From Polaromonas sp. JS666 (lineage in GTDB: Bacteria; Pseudomonadota; Gammaproteobacteria; Burkholderiales; Burkholderiaceae_C): a stretch of DNA of 64,000 nucleotides. Positions 54,773 to 63,980 of the stretch are shown here, piece after piece (the first letter of the stretch is position 1; each line of letters begins with the position of its first letter). The DNA lies in assembly GCF_900103405.1 (NCBI RefSeq), contig NZ_FNHX01000001.1, positions 434,001-498,000 on the forward strand. The letters run 5' to 3'. The notes under the pieces are model-generated. The model saw only the letters and a program-made list of their open reading frames with translations, made no database searches and was not told the origin of the DNA. A program made the translations under genes and the position numbers.

Positions 54773-55401
54773 ACACCACCACCTTGCTGCTGTTTTCCGT
54801 CGTCGCGCTGGTGGCCATCGCCACGCCCGGCCCCACCGTGCTGCTGGCGCTGGCCAACGGCTCGCGCTACGGCGTGCGCCGCTCCGTGCCTGGCATGCTA
54901 GGCGCGGTGGTTTCCGATTTTGTGCTGGTCGGCGCGGTAGCCCTGGGCCTGGGCGCGCTGCTGGCCGCCTCCGAGTTCTGGTTTTCGGTGCTCAAATGGG
55001 CCGGCGCGGCCTACCTGGCCTGGCTGGGCATTCGCCTGCTGCGTTCGCGCGGCGGCTTTGAGATTCCCGCCGAAGGCGCGGCCGGCACACAGCACGGCAG
55101 CCGCGCGATCTTCATGAAGTCCTTCCTGGTGGCGGTGACCAATCCCAAGGGCTACCTGTTCTGCTCGGCCCTGCTGCCGCAGTTCATAGACCCGGCCGCC
55201 GCCCAGGCGCCGCAGTACCTCGCGATTGCGCTGGTGTTCGCGGGCATCGATTTTTCCGTCATGTTCGCCTACGCCTTTGTGGGCGCGCGCGCGATACGCC
55301 TGCTCAAGGCCTCGGCCACGCGCTGGATGGACCGCGCCTGCGGCGGCGCGCTGCTGGCACTGGCCGGCTCGCTGGCCTTTTACCGGCGGGCGAACAGCTA
55401 G
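54769..55401 (+). CDS. LysE family amino acid exporter
   Basis: A 210-aa inner-membrane protein with about six helices and the LysE/RhtB pattern: ATPGPTVLLALANGSRYG at 18-35, GAAYLAWLGIRLLR near 80 and NPKGYLFCSALLPQF near 125. It probably exports an amino acid such as threonine, homoserine or lysine; which one is not evident. Translationally coupled to the DUF1272 gene. Confidence 0.9.
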   Translation: MNTTTLLLFSVVALVAIATPGPTVLLALANGSRYGVRRSVPGMLGAVVSDFVLVGAVALGLGALLAASEFWFSVLKWAGAAYLAWLGIRLLRSRGGFEIPAEGAAGTQHGSRAIFMKSFLVAVTNPKGYLFCSALLPQFIDPAAAQAPQYLAIALVFAGIDFSVMFAYAFVGARAIRLLKASATRWMDRACGGALLALAGSLAFYRRANS

Positions 55402-55578
55402 CCATTGCGGGCCGGGCGGCGCCTATGTGCGCTGCCGAACAGACCGCTCAAGGCCCGAGCCCGCATACTTTCGGAGTCTTTCCAAAGACTTCACCCCCTC
55501 CCCGGCCAGGATCCTGGACGCGCCGCCTCACGGCTGGCGCCTCGCGGCATCGTCGTTACTTTCACAGAAACATGGCCC

Positions 55579-57285
55579 ATGTCACCCCTTACCAGCCTGA
55601 GCGCCCTTGAGGCGCTCGCCAAAGCCGACGGCATAGAGGTCCGGCGCCAGGAAGCGCTGCTCAAGACGGGCGCGCTGCAAACGGCCATCCTGACGAGCGA
55701 AAATTTCTCCATCATCGCGACCGACGAAAAAGGCATCATCCAGCTCTTTAACGTCGGCGCCGAGCGCATGCTGGGCTATATGGCGGCCGAGGTCGTCAAC
55801 AAGATCAATCCCAGCGACATCCACGACCCGCAGGAAGTGATGGCCAGGGCGCAGGCGCTGAGCCTGGAGCTCGCCACCCCCATCACGCCGGGCTTTGAAG
55901 CCCTGGCCTTCAAGGCTTCGCGCGGCATCGAAGACATTTACGAGTTGACCTACATCTGCAAGGACGGCAGCCGCTTTCCGGCCATCGTGTCCATCACCGC
56001 CTTGCGCGACGACTTCGGCACCATCATCGGCTACCTGCTGATAGGCACCGACAATTCGGTGCGCAAGCAGGTCGAGATCGCGCTGAACGAGGCCATGGCG
56101 GTGGCCGAGAAGGCCAACCTCGCCAAATCGGACTTCCTCTCCAGCATGAGCCACGAGCTGCGCACGCCGCTCAGCGCCATCCTGGGTTTCGCGCAGCTGA
56201 TAGAGTCCGGCACGCCGGTGCCCACGCCCTCGCAAAAGCGCAGCGTGGACCAGATCCTGCAGGCCGGCTGGTATTTGCTGGACCTGATCAACGAGATCCT
56301 GGACCTGGCGCTGATCGAGTCCGGCAAGCTGTCGCTGTCGCTGGAGCCGGTGTCGCTGGCCGAAGTCATGCACGAGTGCGAGACCATGATCGAGTCGCAG
56401 GCCGAAAAGCGCGGCATCCGTGTGAGCTTTCCGGCGTTCACCTCTCCCCTCTTCGTCAATGCGGACCGCACGCGGCTCAAGCAGGTGCTGATCAACCTGC
56501 TGACCAACGCCATCAAGTACAACACCGAACGCGGCAAGGTGACCCTCAGGTGCGTCGACATCCCGCCCGGGCGCATACGCATCTGCGTGGAAGACACCGG
56601 CGAAGGCCTGCTGCCCGAGAAGATAGAGCAGCTCTTCCAGCCCTTTAACCGCCTCGGGCAGGAAGCCAGCACCGAACAGGGCACGGGCATAGGCCTGGTC
56701 ATGACCAAGCGGCTGGTCGAGCTGATGGGCGGTGTGATCGGCGTGGAAAGCACGGTCGGCAAGGGCAGCGTGTTCTGGATCGAAATGAACGTCACCACCG
56801 AGCAGAAATTTTCACCGGAGCTGCTCAATCTCGCGCTCGGGCTTGCCGCACCCGCGCCCGCGGACCCGCAAACCTGCACCGTGCTGTACGTCGAGGACAA
56901 CCCGGCCAACCTGATGCTGGTGGAGGACCTGATCGCCAGGCGCCCGGACTTCCGGCTGCTGTCCGCGCGCGACGGCATCAGCGGCATCGCCATCGCCAAG
57001 GCCGCGTTGCCCGACTTCATCCTGATGGACATCAACCTTCCCGGCATCAGCGGCATCACGGCCATGAAGATCCTGTCGGAAGACCCTTTGACGAAACACA
57101 TCCCGGTCGTGGCCCTCAGTGCCAATGCCATGCCCCGCGACATCGAAAAAGGCCTGCAGGCCGGCTTCTTTCGTTACCTCACCAAACCCATCAAGATCAA
57201 CGAGTTCATGGAAACGTTGGACTTGATGCTCTCCCTGGCCAAAGCCAGGACCGACCGCCTTGCGGCCGGGGAAACCACGCCATGA
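55579..57285 (+). CDS. Soluble hybrid sensor histidine kinase (PAS-HisKA-HATPase-REC)
   Basis: A 568-aa kinase with no membrane segment. A PAS domain covers about 35-165, HisKA carries the phosphorylated His192 in SHELRTPL, the HATPase has N-box NLLTNAIKYN (306-315), VEDTGEGL (337-344) and GTGIGL (368-373), and the receiver domain (about 434-550) has Asp484 and Lys537. No Hpt domain follows, so the phosphate must pass to another protein. ATG 55579 is used; the longer frame upstream has no domain. A receiver-only regulator is encoded at ATGA overlap, so the two act together. Confidence 0.92.
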   Translation: MSPLTSLSALEALAKADGIEVRRQEALLKTGALQTAILTSENFSIIATDEKGIIQLFNVGAERMLGYMAAEVVNKINPSDIHDPQEVMARAQALSLELATPITPGFEALAFKASRGIEDIYELTYICKDGSRFPAIVSITALRDDFGTIIGYLLIGTDNSVRKQVEIALNEAMAVAEKANLAKSDFLSSMSHELRTPLSAILGFAQLIESGTPVPTPSQKRSVDQILQAGWYLLDLINEILDLALIESGKLSLSLEPVSLAEVMHECETMIESQAEKRGIRVSFPAFTSPLFVNADRTRLKQVLINLLTNAIKYNTERGKVTLRCVDIPPGRIRICVEDTGEGLLPEKIEQLFQPFNRLGQEASTEQGTGIGLVMTKRLVELMGGVIGVESTVGKGSVFWIEMNVTTEQKFSPELLNLALGLAAPAPADPQTCTVLYVEDNPANLMLVEDLIARRPDFRLLSARDGISGIAIAKAALPDFILMDINLPGISGITAMKILSEDPLTKHIPVVALSANAMPRDIEKGLQAGFFRYLTKPIKINEFMETLDLMLSLAKARTDRLAAGETTP

Positions 57286-57761
57286 ACACTGAATTCGACA
57301 TCCTCCATGCAAGCATCCTGGTGGTGGACGACCAGCTTGTGAACGTGCAGTTGCTCAGGCAACTGCTCGGCGAGACCGGTTACACCCGCGTCAGCGCCAC
57401 CATGGATCCGCTGGAAGTTGCCGGGCTGCACGCCGAGCACCATTACGACCTGATCCTGCTGGACCTGAAAATGCCGGGCATGGACGGCTTCCAGGTCATG
57501 CAGGAACTCAAGAAGAACAGCCGCGACAACTACCTGCCCGTCATCGTGCTGACCGCGGAGCCGGGCCACAAGCTGCGCGCCCTGGAAACCGGCGCCAAGG
57601 ACTTCATCAGCAAGCCCTTTGACCTGGTGGAAGTCAAGACGCGCATCCACAACATGCTGGAAGTGCGCCTGCTGTACAGAAAGCTGGAAAACTACAGCAA
57701 ACTGCTGGAGCATGCCCTGCAGCAGGGCAGCGTGGAAACCGGCGAAGCACGGCAGCACTGA
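57282..57761 (+). CDS. Receiver-only response regulator with helical C-terminal tail
   Basis: A 159-aa CheY-like regulator: acidic pair VVDDQ near 15, phosphoacceptor Asp61 in LLDLKMPGMDG, Thr91 and Lys111 in SKPFD. After residue 118 comes a helix (TRIHNMLEVRLLYRKLENYSKLLEHALQQ) like the linker between REC and output domains (HD-GYP, GGDEF or kinase) in RpfG-type proteins, but no output domain follows. It probably works by protein interaction or as a phosphate sink for the hybrid kinase. Confidence 0.9.
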   Translation: MNTEFDILHASILVVDDQLVNVQLLRQLLGETGYTRVSATMDPLEVAGLHAEHHYDLILLDLKMPGMDGFQVMQELKKNSRDNYLPVIVLTAEPGHKLRALETGAKDFISKPFDLVEVKTRIHNMLEVRLLYRKLENYSKLLEHALQQGSVETGEARQH

Positions 57762-57879
57762 GCTGCCTCACGCCGGCGTCCTCTTGCAGGCCGCGGCATT
57801 CCCGCGGGAAAATCAGGCTGTTCCGGCAAGGCGGCCGGGCCCGCTTTGCCGGCTCTGAAAGCCTGCCAGGAGCCTGCGC

Positions 57880-58554
57880 ATGACAGACCTCGCACTGCCC
57901 TACCGTGACCGCGTCCATGCCGGGCGCCTGTTGGCCGGCGCCCTGGCGGCTTACCGCGGCCGCCCCGGCCTGCTGGTGCTGGCCTTGCCGCGCGGCGGCG
58001 TGGCCGTGGGGCGTGAGGTGGCCCGGGCACTTGAGGCGCCGCTGGACGTCTTGGTGGTGCGCAAGCTCGGTTATCCAGGGCATGAGGAATACGCCATGGG
58101 CGCCATTGCCAGCGGCGGTGTGCGGGTGATGAGGGACCCGCCGCCGGGTGCGGCGCCGCAGGCGGTGGCCGCCGTGCTGGCCCGGGAAGAAGCCGAATTG
58201 CTGCGCCGGGAACAGCTCTACCGCCAGCAGCGCCCGGCGCCTGGCATCACGGGCCGCAGCGTCATCGTGGTGGACGACGGGCTGGCCACCGGCGCCACGA
58301 TGCGCGCGGCCGTGCTGGCGATACGGCAGCAGCAGCCTGAGCAGCTGGTAGTGGCCGTGCCGGTCGGTTCCGCGCAGGGATGCCGGGAACTGGAAGACCA
58401 GGGCACGGAAGTCGTCTGCCCGGCCCGCCTGGAATATTTCGGCGCCGTCAGCCAGTGGTATGTGGACTTTCCCCAGGCCACCGACGAAGAGGTGCGCCAG
58501 TTGCTGGACGATGCGCAGCGGGAACACGCGCGGCAAGCCAGCCGGCCTCAATGA
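57880..58554 (+). CDS. Phosphoribosyltransferase-family protein
   Basis: A 224-aa type I phosphoribosyltransferase fold. The PRPP-binding loop is clear: VIVVDDGLATGATMRAA (about 128-144), with GGVAVGREVA near 43 and LVVRKLGYPGHEEYAMGAI near 58-76. Homologues are found in dormancy/stress or erythromycin-esterase gene clusters and have no known substrate. It starts with an AGGAG site and its stop overlaps dnaE2 by 7 bp (convergent). Confidence 0.85.
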   Translation: MTDLALPYRDRVHAGRLLAGALAAYRGRPGLLVLALPRGGVAVGREVARALEAPLDVLVVRKLGYPGHEEYAMGAIASGGVRVMRDPPPGAAPQAVAAVLAREEAELLRREQLYRQQRPAPGITGRSVIVVDDGLATGATMRAAVLAIRQQQPEQLVVAVPVGSAQGCRELEDQGTEVVCPARLEYFGAVSQWYVDFPQATDEEVRQLLDDAQREHARQASRPQ

Positions 58555-61500
58555 AAGTCGCGGCTGGAGGTGCCCAGCCGCCCCAGCAGCGGCGTCAGGT
58601 CTTCCAGCCGCCGCGCCACCAGGTTGCGCACCGCGCCATAGCCCTTGGCGGTGCCGCTTTCCTCGCTGCGCTGCCACACCCCGTAGACCGCCAGCAGGCG
58701 TGAATGCAGCAGCTCGGCGCGCTGGGCTTCGCGCAGCGACTTCCAGACGATCACATTGACCGGCCCGGTTTCGTCCTCCAGCGTAACAAAGATGGTGCCC
58801 TTGGCGGTTTGCGGCTGCTGGCGCACGGTGACGATGCCGCAGCCGGCTGCCTCTTCGCCGTCGGGCAAGGCATTGAGTTCGCTGGCGCTCAGCAGGCCTT
58901 TGCGCGCCAGCCGCTCGCGCAGCAGCGCGACCGGGTGGCGCCGCAGCGTGAGGCCTGTAGCCTGGTAGTCGAACAGAATGTTTTCGCCTTCGGGCGTATC
59001 GGGCAGCACCAGCGGCGTCTCATGCGTGGGCACGGACTTGAGCAGGCGCGGTGCCGGCTTGATGGCCGAGGCCTCCCACACCTGTTGGCGCCTGTGGCCC
59101 GACAGCGGCAGCAAGGCATCGGCGGCGGCCAGCGCGTTGACTTCCAGCGTGCCCAGCTGGGCGCGCGACACCAGGTCTTCGGTTGAACTGAAAGGCGCTT
59201 GCGCCCGCGCCGCCACCAGGCGCAGGGCCGCGTCCTCGCGCAGGCCGGCCACCAGGCGCAGGCCCAGGCGCACCGCCGGCTGCGTGCCGGCCGGCAGCAC
59301 GCCCTGCGGCTCCAGCGTGCAGTCCCAGTGGCTGTGCATCACATCCACGGCGCGCACCTCCACGCCGTGGCGGATGGCGTCCTGCACCAGCTGCGAGGGC
59401 GTGTAAAAACCCATGGGCTGGGAATTGACCATGGCCGCCAGGAAACAGGCCGGCTCATGGCACTTGAACCAGCAGCTCACATAGACCAGCTTGGCGAAGC
59501 TGGCGGCATGGCTTTCGGGAAAGCCGTAGTCGCCGAAGCCGAGGATCTGGCTGAAGATGCGTTCGGCGAATTCAGTGCTGTAGCCGTTTTTGACCATGGC
59601 CTGGACCAGTCGGCCGTGGAAACGCTCCACCCCACCCTTGCGCTTCCAGGCCGCCATGGAGCGGCGCAGGTCGTCGGCCTCGCCGGGCGTGAAGTCGGCG
59701 GCGATCATCGCGATCTGCATCACCTGCTCCTGGAAAATCGGGATGCCCAGCGTGCGCTCCAGGGCCGGGTTGAGCGCCGGGTATTCGGGGGTGATGGTTT
59801 CACCGCGCCTCTGGGCTTCGCGGTTCTTCAGGTAGGGGTGCACCATGCCGCCCTGTATGGGCCCGGGCCGCACGATGGCGACCTCGACCACCAGGTCGTA
59901 GTAGCTGCGCGGCTGCAGCCGCGGCAGCATGGACATCTGGGCGCGGCTTTCAATCTGGAACACGCCCACCGTGTCGGCCGCGCAGATCATGTCGTAGGTC
60001 TTCTCGTCGGGCTTGACCTGGTGCATCTGCAGCTGGGTGCCCCGGGTCTGGTTCACCAGCGCCAGGCAGCGCCGTATGGCCGACAGCATGCCCAGCGCCA
60101 GCACGTCGACCTTGAGCAGGCCCATGGCCTCGAGGTCGTCCTTGTCCCACTGGATGATGCGGCGGTCTTCCATGGAGGCCGGCTGCACCGGCACCAGCCG
60201 CGTGAGCTTGCCCTGCGTCAGCACAAAGCCGCCCACGTGCTGGCTCAGGTGGCGCGGAAAACCGATCAGCTGCGCCGACAGGTCCAGCCACTGCAGCACC
60301 GGCTCTTCCCTGCCCGCCAGGCCGGCCTGGCGGATTTTTTCCCGCAGCACCTCGCTGCCGTCAAACCAGAAATGCTCCTTGGCGAACTGGTCTATCAGCT
60401 CAGGCTCCATGGCCAGCGCCTTGCCGACGTCGCGGATCGCGCTGCGCGGGCGGTAGCTGATGATGGTGGCGGCGATCGCGGCGCGGTCGTGGCCGTATTT
60501 GCCGTAGATGTACTGGATGACCTCCTCGCGCCGCTCGTGCTCGAAGTCCACGTCGATGTCGGGCGGCTCGCGGCGTTCGCGGCTGATGAAGCGCTCGAAC
60601 AGCAGCTTGCTTTCCGCCGGGTTGACGGCCGTGACGCCCAGGCAGAAACACACCACCGAATTGGCCGCCGAGCCGCGCCCCTGGCACAGGATGCCTTCCT
60701 GCCTTGCAAAGCGTACGATGTCGTGCACGGTGATGAAGAACATCTCGTATTCCAGCTCTTCGATCAGCGCCAGCTCAAAACCCAGCTGCTTCCTGACCTT
60801 GCGCGGAATGCCCTGCGGATAGCGTGTATGGGCCCCTTGCCAGCTCAACCGCCTGAGCCAGCGCGCCGGCGTTTCGGCCGGCGGCACCATGTCGTCCCGG
60901 GGGTAGCGGTAGAGGTCGCGGATCTCGTCGAGGCTGAAGTTGCAGCGCGCCGCCACCACCAGCGTGGCGCGCAGCAGCGCGGCCGGGTAGATGCCGGCCA
61001 GCCGCATACGCGGGCGCAGATGCGCCTCGGCATTGGCCTGCAGCGCAAAGCCGCACTCATGCACCGGCCGGCCCAGCTTGATGGCCGTCATCACGTCGTG
61101 CAGCGGCTTGCGCGAGCGCTTGTGCATCAGCACATTGCCGGCCGCCACCAGGCCTATGCCGGTGTGCGCCGCCACCTCCTGCAGCTGCTGCAGGCGCAGC
61201 GCGTCGTCCAGCCCCTGCTGCAGCTCGACGGCCAGCCAGGCGGCCGCGCCGAACAGCCGCAGCGCCCAGGCGGCGTGCGCGCACAGCGCCTGCACAGGGA
61301 GGGCCTCTGGCAGGGGCGACAGCAGGATTTCACAATCGGCCAGCCGCGAAAAATCGGTCTCGGCCAGCGTGACGCGGTAGCTGCCCTTCTCGATCGCGTC
61401 GCCGGCCCGGCGCGCCTCGGTGATGAACTCGCAGAGGTTGCCCCAGCCCGCCGCGTTATGGGGCAGCACCACCAGCCTGAAGGCACCAGCGGCCTGCACC

Positions 61501-61721
61501 AGGAACTCGGCCCCCGGCAGCAGCTTGAGCCCGTGCGCCCGGGCCGCCTCATGCGCCTTCACGACACCGGCGACCGAACATTCGTCGGTGACGGCCAGCG
61601 CCTTGTAGCCCAGCTCGGCGGCCCGCTCGGCCAGCTCGTCGGCATGCGAGGCACCGCGCTGGAAGCTGAAGTTGCTCAGGGCATGCAGCTCGGCGTAATC
61701 GGGCAGCGCGTGGGCGGACAT
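58548..61721 (-). CDS. dnaE2: Error-prone DNA polymerase DnaE2 (ImuC)
   Basis: Alpha-subunit-like translesion polymerase, third gene of the imuA-imuB-dnaE2 mutasome cassette. The 1057-aa protein has an N-terminal PHP domain (ELHALSNFSFQRGAS near 11), the catalytic PDIDVDFEHERR near 400, further palm and finger segments (IVRPGPIQGGMVHPYL, GVFQIESRAQMSML), a helix-hairpin-helix and an OB fold (GTIFVTLEDETGPVNVIVW near 970). The open frame extends upstream through imuB in another phase, but the family start is ATG 61721, 12 bp after the imuB stop. Confidence 0.95.
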   Translation of the reverse strand: MSAHALPDYAELHALSNFSFQRGASHADELAERAAELGYKALAVTDECSVAGVVKAHEAARAHGLKLLPGAEFLVQAAGAFRLVVLPHNAAGWGNLCEFITEARRAGDAIEKGSYRVTLAETDFSRLADCEILLSPLPEALPVQALCAHAAWALRLFGAAAWLAVELQQGLDDALRLQQLQEVAAHTGIGLVAAGNVLMHKRSRKPLHDVMTAIKLGRPVHECGFALQANAEAHLRPRMRLAGIYPAALLRATLVVAARCNFSLDEIRDLYRYPRDDMVPPAETPARWLRRLSWQGAHTRYPQGIPRKVRKQLGFELALIEELEYEMFFITVHDIVRFARQEGILCQGRGSAANSVVCFCLGVTAVNPAESKLLFERFISRERREPPDIDVDFEHERREEVIQYIYGKYGHDRAAIAATIISYRPRSAIRDVGKALAMEPELIDQFAKEHFWFDGSEVLREKIRQAGLAGREEPVLQWLDLSAQLIGFPRHLSQHVGGFVLTQGKLTRLVPVQPASMEDRRIIQWDKDDLEAMGLLKVDVLALGMLSAIRRCLALVNQTRGTQLQMHQVKPDEKTYDMICAADTVGVFQIESRAQMSMLPRLQPRSYYDLVVEVAIVRPGPIQGGMVHPYLKNREAQRRGETITPEYPALNPALERTLGIPIFQEQVMQIAMIAADFTPGEADDLRRSMAAWKRKGGVERFHGRLVQAMVKNGYSTEFAERIFSQILGFGDYGFPESHAASFAKLVYVSCWFKCHEPACFLAAMVNSQPMGFYTPSQLVQDAIRHGVEVRAVDVMHSHWDCTLEPQGVLPAGTQPAVRLGLRLVAGLREDAALRLVAARAQAPFSSTEDLVSRAQLGTLEVNALAAADALLPLSGHRRQQVWEASAIKPAPRLLKSVPTHETPLVLPDTPEGENILFDYQATGLTLRRHPVALLRERLARKGLLSASELNALPDGEEAAGCGIVTVRQQPQTAKGTIFVTLEDETGPVNVIVWKSLREAQRAELLHSRLLAVYGVWQRSEESGTAKGYGAVRNLVARRLEDLTPLLGRLGTSSRDFH

Positions 61722-61732
61722 GGCGGCTGGCC

Positions 61733-63196
61733 TCAGGCAAAAAAGCCGTGCAAATACCAGGCGCGCTGCCGCGCGCCCTCGGGCGTCGCGCCCAGGCGCT
61801 CGCTGTATATCCAGAGCAGGCCGCCCTGCTGGGTCCGGTAAATGAAGTAGTCGCGCAGCGCCCACGGCTTTGCGCTGAGGCCGCTGAATGGCTGCTGGCG
61901 CGCGGCCTCGCTGCCCGCCAGCAGCCATTCGGCGGCCTCCAGGCGCTGCGGCCCGGCCAGGCGGCGCAGCGGGCCCTGGTAAACCGGGTTGTTGCCGGCG
62001 GCGGCCAGCTTGATCGGTTCGGGCAGCAGCCAGGCCGGGTACAGGGCTTCGGTCCTGGCCTCCGGGGGCGTGCTGCTGGAAGCTGCCTTGGAACCCTTTG
62101 AAGGCGTGCGGCCGGGCCGGGCGGGAACAAGCTGCGCGCTGATCGATGCAATCATGCCCCTGGCCGGCACCCAGCGCTGCATCAGCTCGGGCCTGTGGTC
62201 GGCGCAAGGCTGCCAGGCCCGCACCCGCGCATCGCCCAGGCGGGCGCTCAGGCGCTCGACCAGTTCCACCACGCTGTCGCCCTGTTGGCGCGCCTCCATC
62301 AGCAGGCTTCCGGTGGCGGCGGCCGCGTCGGCCAGCAGCTCGGTGGCCAGCGATTGCAACGTCAGACTGTGCACGGGCGCGGGCAGCTTTTGCTGCGCCA
62401 GGTGCTCGGCGATCAGGCGCGCCACATGGCGCAGGTCTTGCGCGGGCTGGGCCGTGCGCACTTCGAGCTCGCCCGTGGGCGGCACGTCGCGGCGCTTGTC
62501 CAGGTGCCAGGTGATTTTCAGCGCGCTCAGCCCGCTTTGCCGGCCCAGCAGCCAGGCGTGCAATTGCACCAGCAGCCGTTCCACACCGGCCATCAGCGCG
62601 GGAGCGTGGGTCACCAGCGCGTTGAGTTCGAGTTTTTCCTCGAAGTGCTCGGGCAACAGCAGCCACTCGTAGTCGTCGGGTGCACTGCCGCGGGCGCGGT
62701 CCAGCGCCTGCAGCAGTTCCGCGCCGAAGCGCCGCGCCACGCCATCGCGCGGCAGGCGCAGCAGGTCGTCCCAGGTACGGCAGCCTATGCGCTCGAGCAC
62801 GCCCAGGTGCGGGCAGGCGGCCGTCAGCGTGTGCATGGGCAGCTCGGCCACGCGTTTTTTGACGGCGGCCCCACCCTCGCCCAGCACACGCAAGCGGCCC
62901 AGCGCGATCAGCGAAGTCGCGCCCTGCGCGCGCTGGACTTCGGCCCGCAGCCCGTTCTCGCCCAAAAAAACCTCCAGGCGCTGCACCAGCAGCTGCATCA
63001 GCCGCGCCAGCCCGCCAAAGAGGCGCAGGCTGGCCGTCACGTCCATCAGCACGGCTTCGTCGACCAGCGCCACGCGCGGCGTCAGGCCCAGCGCCAGGCT
63101 GGCCGCCGCCTGCTGCAGCATGGCGGCATCCATGGGGCAAGCCGGCTGGCCCGCCTCAGTGGTGGTCGAGATGCGCAATGCGATCCAGCAGCGCAT
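61733..63196 (-). CDS. imuB: ImuB, Y-family polymerase-like mutasome scaffold
   Basis: A 487-aa Y-family-like protein. The N-terminus is short (MRCWIALRIS, then only about 30 residues before FTPR-like LTPRVALVDEAVLMDVTASLRLFGG), and the acidic catalytic residues of true Y-family polymerases are absent, as expected for ImuB, which brings DnaE2 to the beta clamp. The middle has the little-finger-like PPTGELEVR region, and the C-terminus ends WIYSERLG, YLHGFFA. It overlaps imuA by 41 bp and precedes dnaE2. Confidence 0.9.
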   Translation of the reverse strand: MRCWIALRISTTTEAGQPACPMDAAMLQQAAASLALGLTPRVALVDEAVLMDVTASLRLFGGLARLMQLLVQRLEVFLGENGLRAEVQRAQGATSLIALGRLRVLGEGGAAVKKRVAELPMHTLTAACPHLGVLERIGCRTWDDLLRLPRDGVARRFGAELLQALDRARGSAPDDYEWLLLPEHFEEKLELNALVTHAPALMAGVERLLVQLHAWLLGRQSGLSALKITWHLDKRRDVPPTGELEVRTAQPAQDLRHVARLIAEHLAQQKLPAPVHSLTLQSLATELLADAAAATGSLLMEARQQGDSVVELVERLSARLGDARVRAWQPCADHRPELMQRWVPARGMIASISAQLVPARPGRTPSKGSKAASSSTPPEARTEALYPAWLLPEPIKLAAAGNNPVYQGPLRRLAGPQRLEAAEWLLAGSEAARQQPFSGLSAKPWALRDYFIYRTQQGGLLWIYSERLGATPEGARQRAWYLHGFFA

Positions 63197-63980
63197 GGAT
63201 GGGACTCTGAGGTGAGTTGAGAGGAAGAGCCACGCGCGACGGCAGCAGCAAGGGCGCCAGGACGCCGGCTTCCTCGCGCTGGCGCCGCGCCCTTTCGCGG
63301 CTGGCTGCCAGCAATGCGGCCAGACGGGCCGGCCGGGTGTCCAGCAGCAGCGGCGCGGCCAGCGGCGGGCCGCGCCGCTTGAACACATCGACCCGCAAGG
63401 TGCCCGCCTCCTGGGCCGCGCCCTCCAGCCGCAAACGCAGCGGCGCGGGCGAGGACTCCTGTTGCGCCCGCAGGGGCCGGAACACAAACAGCAGCTTGTG
63501 GTGCGCATGGGCGGCGATCTGCAGGCGGCGCAGGTGGGCGCTGCGCGCATCGGGCAGCCAAGCCAGCACGCTGTGCACGTCGGCGCATTGCAGGGCTTCG
63601 CGCGTGGCCCACAGCAGCGAGGGCGCATCGCCGGGCTGGCCGTCTATGCTGAGCAGACGCCGCATGTCCAGGGACCGCGCGCCCAGCGCCGGGCCGAATG
63701 GCAACCAGGGCGCGCCCACCAGCACCGTCAATTCACGGCCCTGGGCCTGCAAGGCTGCCAGCGCCGGCGCCACCAAACCCCATTCATGTACACCGGCCTG
63801 GGGCTGCAAGAGCTCGATCAAGGCCCCGCGCGGCCAGCCACCGCCGGGCAACACGGCGTCCAGCGCCGCATAGCCCGTGGCGACGGTTTGCACACTCGCG
63901 CCGCCAAGCTCGCCGGCGCGCCAGACATGGGCGTTGGCGAAGTCCGGCAAGGCGCGGGCTGCGGGGATTGGCGAAAGCAT
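63156..63980 (-). CDS. imuA: ImuA, translesion synthesis-associated RecA-like protein
   Basis: A 274-aa RecA/SulA-like protein that partners with ImuB and DnaE2 in SOS mutagenesis. Landmarks are VWRAGELG near 19, ATGYAALDAVLPGGGWPRGALIELL at 33-57, and a Walker B-like segment LTVLVGAPW near 83. ATG 63980 fits the family. As first gene of the cassette its promoter and expected LexA box would lie beyond the window edge; the 20 visible bases show none. Confidence 0.9.
   Translation of the reverse strand: MLSPIPAARALPDFANAHVWRAGELGGASVQTVATGYAALDAVLPGGGWPRGALIELLQPQAGVHEWGLVAPALAALQAQGRELTVLVGAPWLPFGPALGARSLDMRRLLSIDGQPGDAPSLLWATREALQCADVHSVLAWLPDARSAHLRRLQIAAHAHHKLLFVFRPLRAQQESSPAPLRLRLEGAAQEAGTLRVDVFKRRGPPLAAPLLLDTRPARLAALLAASRERARRQREEAGVLAPLLLPSRVALPLNSPQSPIHALLDRIAHLDHH

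Noticed and set aside
59199..61841. An 880-codon open frame on the plus strand across dnaE2
   Set aside because: Antisense shadow of dnaE2 caused by codon bias; no domain or start context supports it.
61722..63140. Upstream extension of the dnaE2 frame through imuB
   Set aside because: The extra about 470 residues are Arg/Ala-rich and out of phase with the recognisable ImuB protein; the DnaE2 family N-terminus starts at 61721.
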